A DNA stretch of 64,000 nucleotides from Sulfolobales archaeon. GTDB lineage: Archaea; Thermoproteota; Thermoprotei_A; Sulfolobales; NBVN01. Positions 61,249 through 64,000 of the stretch are shown piece by piece (the stretch's first letter is position 1; each line of letters starts with the position of its first letter). The stretch covers positions 24,758 to 88,757 of the forward strand of contig JANXEN010000005.1 in NCBI GenBank assembly GCA_025058345.1. The letters run 5' to 3'. Made by a program: the position numbers and the translations under genes. The notes under the pieces were generated by a model, which saw only the letters and a program-made list of their open reading frames with translations, did no database searches and was not told the origin of the DNA.

Positions 61249-63638
61249 CCCCTCCTACTAAAGTCAAATAACGTTTTAACACCCCTACTAATAGTTTTTA
61301 GTTGCTTCTCACTAACTCCGAAGTACTCCAGAATTCTTAGGGATGCCGGAACTATTTGATGGTCTATGTAGTAATCAGCATCGATATCCTCAGCTCTAAC
61401 TGAAATATATGGATATGCTCTAGAAGATATGCTGCCCCCACCCTTCACAATAACGTAACCCACCTTATCACCAACTTCAACCCTACCACCCATGTCTAAT
61501 AACCTCCTAGCAGCACTTACGTGCGGCGAACTTACCTCGTAGTCACTCAATGGTTTAGTAATTGTTTTCCATATGATTAACTTATCTAGAGGTATTCTAC
61601 CCTCTCTAAGCTCTCTAATAACGTTATTGACTAAATCAACAGCCTTCGATACACTTCCTTCAGCTAATATTGAGTAAGCCACCAATTCCTGAACTTCCTT
61701 AGCTATTTCCGCCCAATCACCTCTAACAGCCTCAAACCCAACTATGTCTACTAAACCGTCAACAGTTAAGCCGATGTATCTCTTCTTAGCCTCAGTGAAG
61801 AATATCCTCCTATATATTTTATCAACTTTAATCTCTAAGCCTAACCTATCCATCACTAGATCGATGAACCTCTCTACAGGAGGGCCATAACTCACGAAAA
61901 GTGAGTCGGTATCACCGTAGATAACTCTAAGCCCTAACTCTCGAGCAATCTCAATAGCTTTACCTATAATATCTCTACCTAACGCTGTTACAGCCTCAGC
62001 ACCCTGCCTGAAATACCAACGCGCCCCAACCCAACCCATATAACCGTAAGAGGCGTTCGCCAATACTTTAAGGGCTTTCTGCCTCTCATCAAGCACTCTA
62101 TACTCAACTGAATCTTGAGGGAATTCCTTCATCAACTCCCTAACAGCTTTCCTCATATTTAATAACGTCTCCAGCACTGCCTTGTAAAACCCCGGCGGAT
62201 CCTTCCTAAACTTATACCCTACCTCAGGGATTACATTACATAATTCATCGCTGCAGTCATACTCAACAAATGTGTCAGGACCTACGTTATACTTAATCAT
62301 TATATTAGGATACATTGAGGTGAAATCTAGAACGGCTATGTTCTCATGAACGCCTTTAACAGGTTCAAGCACTATCGCACCTTTATAGGGCTCGTAAAAC
62401 CTCTCAACCCTATTAGGTATTAACTCACTATATCTATATGCCGACCTCATTAAATACCACTCTAACCTAAATCCAACAGATGCAGAACCCACCTGATCCA
62501 GTGGTAAGCCTGTAAGGCTTGATAACTGCATCGCAAATGGAAGGATCTTCTCAGCTATACCCATAGTTGACTTAACGTCATCGACGGCGTATCGAATAAG
62601 TACTTCCCTCTTACTCAGATCGTCCCAATACTTACTGATTTCATACCACGGCACTAAAACCCTATCAACCCTCCTCATAACACCTAAATACTCAGCAACA
62701 ACATCTAATGACTTAACCTTAATCTCACCTATTTCCTCAACGAAATCAAATAGATCTACGTTTAACCTCCCAGGTATTGAGATATGCCCATATACCGAGG
62801 TTCTAGGAACCCCGTCTCTAACCCTACCGACATCCATACGAATGCCGAGAACTTTAGACCTTTCTATAAGGTAAGGCCAATCAAACCTGTTTGAATTATA
62901 TCCAACTATCACGTCAGGATCATAGGTCTGTATGTAATCCATGAACTCACTTATGATTCTAGAATCATTCTTAACTGTATCGCCGGACAATTCAAGCACC
63001 TTTACATCCCCTTCACTATTCATCATAGATATGATGATTACAGGATCTCTCTCAGGTTTAGGCACACCTCTAGGGTTGTAAACCTCTATATCGAAAGCTA
63101 ATACCCTTATATGTGGCGGTTTATGTATATTTAGAGGCTTGAATTCCCCGACTAACTCATATTCCTTAGTAACCGCTATTGAAGGATGCTTACGAATTTC
63201 AGAAACCTCAGCCTCAAACCAAGAGCATGGGAACAACCCCTTATCAATCATATACCTCATGGAGAACCTGATGTCAGCCTCTAAAACATCAGCGACACCG
63301 CCAACCTTCCTAATAGCTTCCCTATACTCCCTTACAGACTCAGGCACCGTAGTAGTAACTTTAATTACATTTAATGGACGGCCAAATAACTTCTTAGGAA
63401 CAACTTCAACGTTGATGATTGGGGATTTAACGGAGCTTAACCTTCGAATCTCATTAACCACTCTAGTTAGCTCGACATCACTGCTAGTGACTACATAAAA
63501 ATAAGGTCTAAACCCCCTATCTCTAATAACTACTCTATTACCAACTTCATCAATTCCCCAAAGAAGGATGTGGGGCTCCTTACCAACAACTTCGTAACTG
63601 ACGTCATAGAGATAGAACATCAATACTGCTAAACCCAT
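61245..63638 (-). CDS. polB: Family B DNA polymerase
   Basis: 797 residues. The 3'-5' exonuclease motifs are FDIEVYNPRG (Exo I), VGYNSNRFDWPYL (Exo II) and YAVDDVKST (Exo III). The polymerase motifs are DFTSMYPNIMIKYN (A), KVLANASYGYMGW (B) and YGDTDSLFV (C), all intact. It is a replicative or repair polymerase; which crenarchaeal paralogue cannot be settled here. A TATA-like TTTTAAAA at 63650-63657 would put the transcript start near 63627, so ATG 63620 (MFYLYDV) may be the true start rather than ATG 63638. It overlaps the end of dnaG by 4 bases. Confidence 0.93.
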   Translation of the reverse strand: MGLAVLMFYLYDVSYEVVGKEPHILLWGIDEVGNRVVIRDRGFRPYFYVVTSSDVELTRVVNEIRRLSSVKSPIINVEVVPKKLFGRPLNVIKVTTTVPESVREYREAIRKVGGVADVLEADIRFSMRYMIDKGLFPCSWFEAEVSEIRKHPSIAVTKEYELVGEFKPLNIHKPPHIRVLAFDIEVYNPRGVPKPERDPVIIISMMNSEGDVKVLELSGDTVKNDSRIISEFMDYIQTYDPDVIVGYNSNRFDWPYLIERSKVLGIRMDVGRVRDGVPRTSVYGHISIPGRLNVDLFDFVEEIGEIKVKSLDVVAEYLGVMRRVDRVLVPWYEISKYWDDLSKREVLIRYAVDDVKSTMGIAEKILPFAMQLSSLTGLPLDQVGSASVGFRLEWYLMRSAYRYSELIPNRVERFYEPYKGAIVLEPVKGVHENIAVLDFTSMYPNIMIKYNVGPDTFVEYDCSDELCNVIPEVGYKFRKDPPGFYKAVLETLLNMRKAVRELMKEFPQDSVEYRVLDERQKALKVLANASYGYMGWVGARWYFRQGAEAVTALGRDIIGKAIEIARELGLRVIYGDTDSLFVSYGPPVERFIDLVMDRLGLEIKVDKIYRRIFFTEAKKRYIGLTVDGLVDIVGFEAVRGDWAEIAKEVQELVAYSILAEGSVSKAVDLVNNVIRELREGRIPLDKLIIWKTITKPLSDYEVSSPHVSAARRLLDMGGRVEVGDKVGYVIVKGGGSISSRAYPYISVRAEDIDADYYIDHQIVPASLRILEYFGVSEKQLKTISRGVKTLFDFSRRG

Positions 63639-63724
63639 AAGACTTAAACTTTTAAAAGGTAAAAAATGTTTCCAGGTAATCTAACTTAATAAGCTTAAAT
63701 AACTGTAATTAAGAGGTCCAGGCC

Positions 63725-63859
63725 TTGGAGGAAGCACGTATAGATAGAGATCATATTGTAAGGCTCTGTAGGGACTTCTGTATAGATAAAGGATACTCAG
63801 GAGATTCCTTCCTAGAGTGTGTTGAGGAATGCATAACCAGGGAGAGGGAAAGGAAATGA
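63725..63859 (+). CDS. Twin-CX3C cysteine-rich microprotein (44 residues)
   Basis: A 44-residue frame from TTG 63725 to TGA 63857, divergent from the polymerase gene. GAGGT (63713-63717) sits 7 bases before the start. Cysteines at 15, 19, 32 and 36 form two CX3C motifs with 12 residues between, inside a charged helical sequence. It reads LCRDFCIDKGYSGDS then FLECVEECITR. It resembles the protein at 20086 (C-x-D-x-C-x-D-[KR] ... C-x-x-E-C). The following 63860-64000 shows no gene. No function is known to me; a disulfide-stapled hairpin or metal binding is inference. Confidence 0.65.
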   Translation: MEEARIDRDHIVRLCRDFCIDKGYSGDSFLECVEECITRERERK

Positions 63860-64000
63860 TCTGATCATTCATGCCCGGAATCAACTAAACATACATAGCC
63901 ATATTGGTGAAGAATCTTTCTAAGATGGAATTAAGGAATTAAGTGTTTAAGGGAAAGATAGTTGCTTTCCACATAAGTCCCTTTATAGGAATATTTTAAT

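Noticed and set aside
63860..64000. Short frames after the second Cys-rich microprotein
   Set aside because: The longest readable frame is about 18 codons and shows no ribosome site; nothing supportable before the window end.

Overview
The window is a 64 kb, low-GC (roughly 40%), gene-dense stretch of an archaeal chromosome, most likely from a thermophilic member of the Thermoproteota (Crenarchaeota-type). Archaeal signs are an Orc1/Cdc6 initiator, DnaG-type primase, family B DNA polymerase, Hel308 helicase, archaeal PheST, archaemetzincin, DUF99, a ThiD-ThiN fusion, TATA-like boxes close to start codons, and a tRNA-Leu whose 15-base intron folds into an exact bulge-helix-bulge. No rRNA, CRISPR array, insertion sequence or prophage is visible. 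I do not assign a genus.

Layout. 1-1403: the end of a minus-strand operon (SDR fragment, SIS-like protein) and tRNA-Leu(UAG). 1404-1954: the only long stretch without an intact gene; it holds what looks like the remains of a PIN-domain toxin gene. 1955-5029 (plus): a CofE-like ligase, orc1/cdc6 and DUF99. 5019-13636 (minus): a secreted metzincin, MgtE, an HhH DNA glycosylase, a MoaD-MoaE fusion, a B3/4 protein, a DMT transporter, HypE and a radical SAM enzyme. 13776-18570: a flippase, rhomboid protease, half-size DMT protein, membrane-anchored winged-helix regulator and a 48-residue zinc ribbon. 18783-26342: S-adenosylhomocysteine hydrolase, a tiny cysteine-rich protein, DUF2283, corrinoid adenosyltransferase, a coiled-coil ribbon-helix-helix protein, a HypE-like protein, an Fe-dependent alcohol dehydrogenase, an SDR, a ZIP transporter and a rubredoxin-like protein.

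26526-32259 (plus) is the most distinctive operon: E1 alpha, E1 beta, a free-standing lipoyl domain, a separate E2 catalytic domain and E3 of a 2-oxoacid (or acetoin) dehydrogenase complex, followed by a thiamine-phosphate synthase with a degenerate ThiD domain, so a thiamine-diphosphate-dependent enzyme sits beside a cofactor gene. Next come a B12-binding radical SAM enzyme, a PHP phosphoesterase and Hel308, then pheST, a PAP2 phosphatase and a DUF35/thiolase/HMG-CoA-synthase-like cluster in which the synthase-like member has lost its catalytic cysteine. 43250-46639 encodes a membrane-anchored subtilase and a flippase-like protein. 46712-52872 carries a Cys-cluster protein, an OB-fold tRNA-binding protein, NadE, glutamine synthetase and pyruvate phosphate dikinase. 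53068-59568 holds a PMT-type glycosyltransferase, MoeA, SurE, archaemetzincin, a second Fe-ADH and an FAH-family hydrolase. The window ends with tRNA-Ser(GCU), dnaG, a family B polymerase and a second tiny cysteine-rich protein.

The observations most worth following are the split-E2 complex, the two twin-CX3C microproteins (20086-20190 and 63725-63859), the catalytically dead HMG-CoA-synthase-like partner of a thiolase/DUF35 pair, and the subtilase whose signal peptide is encoded upstream of any usual start codon.
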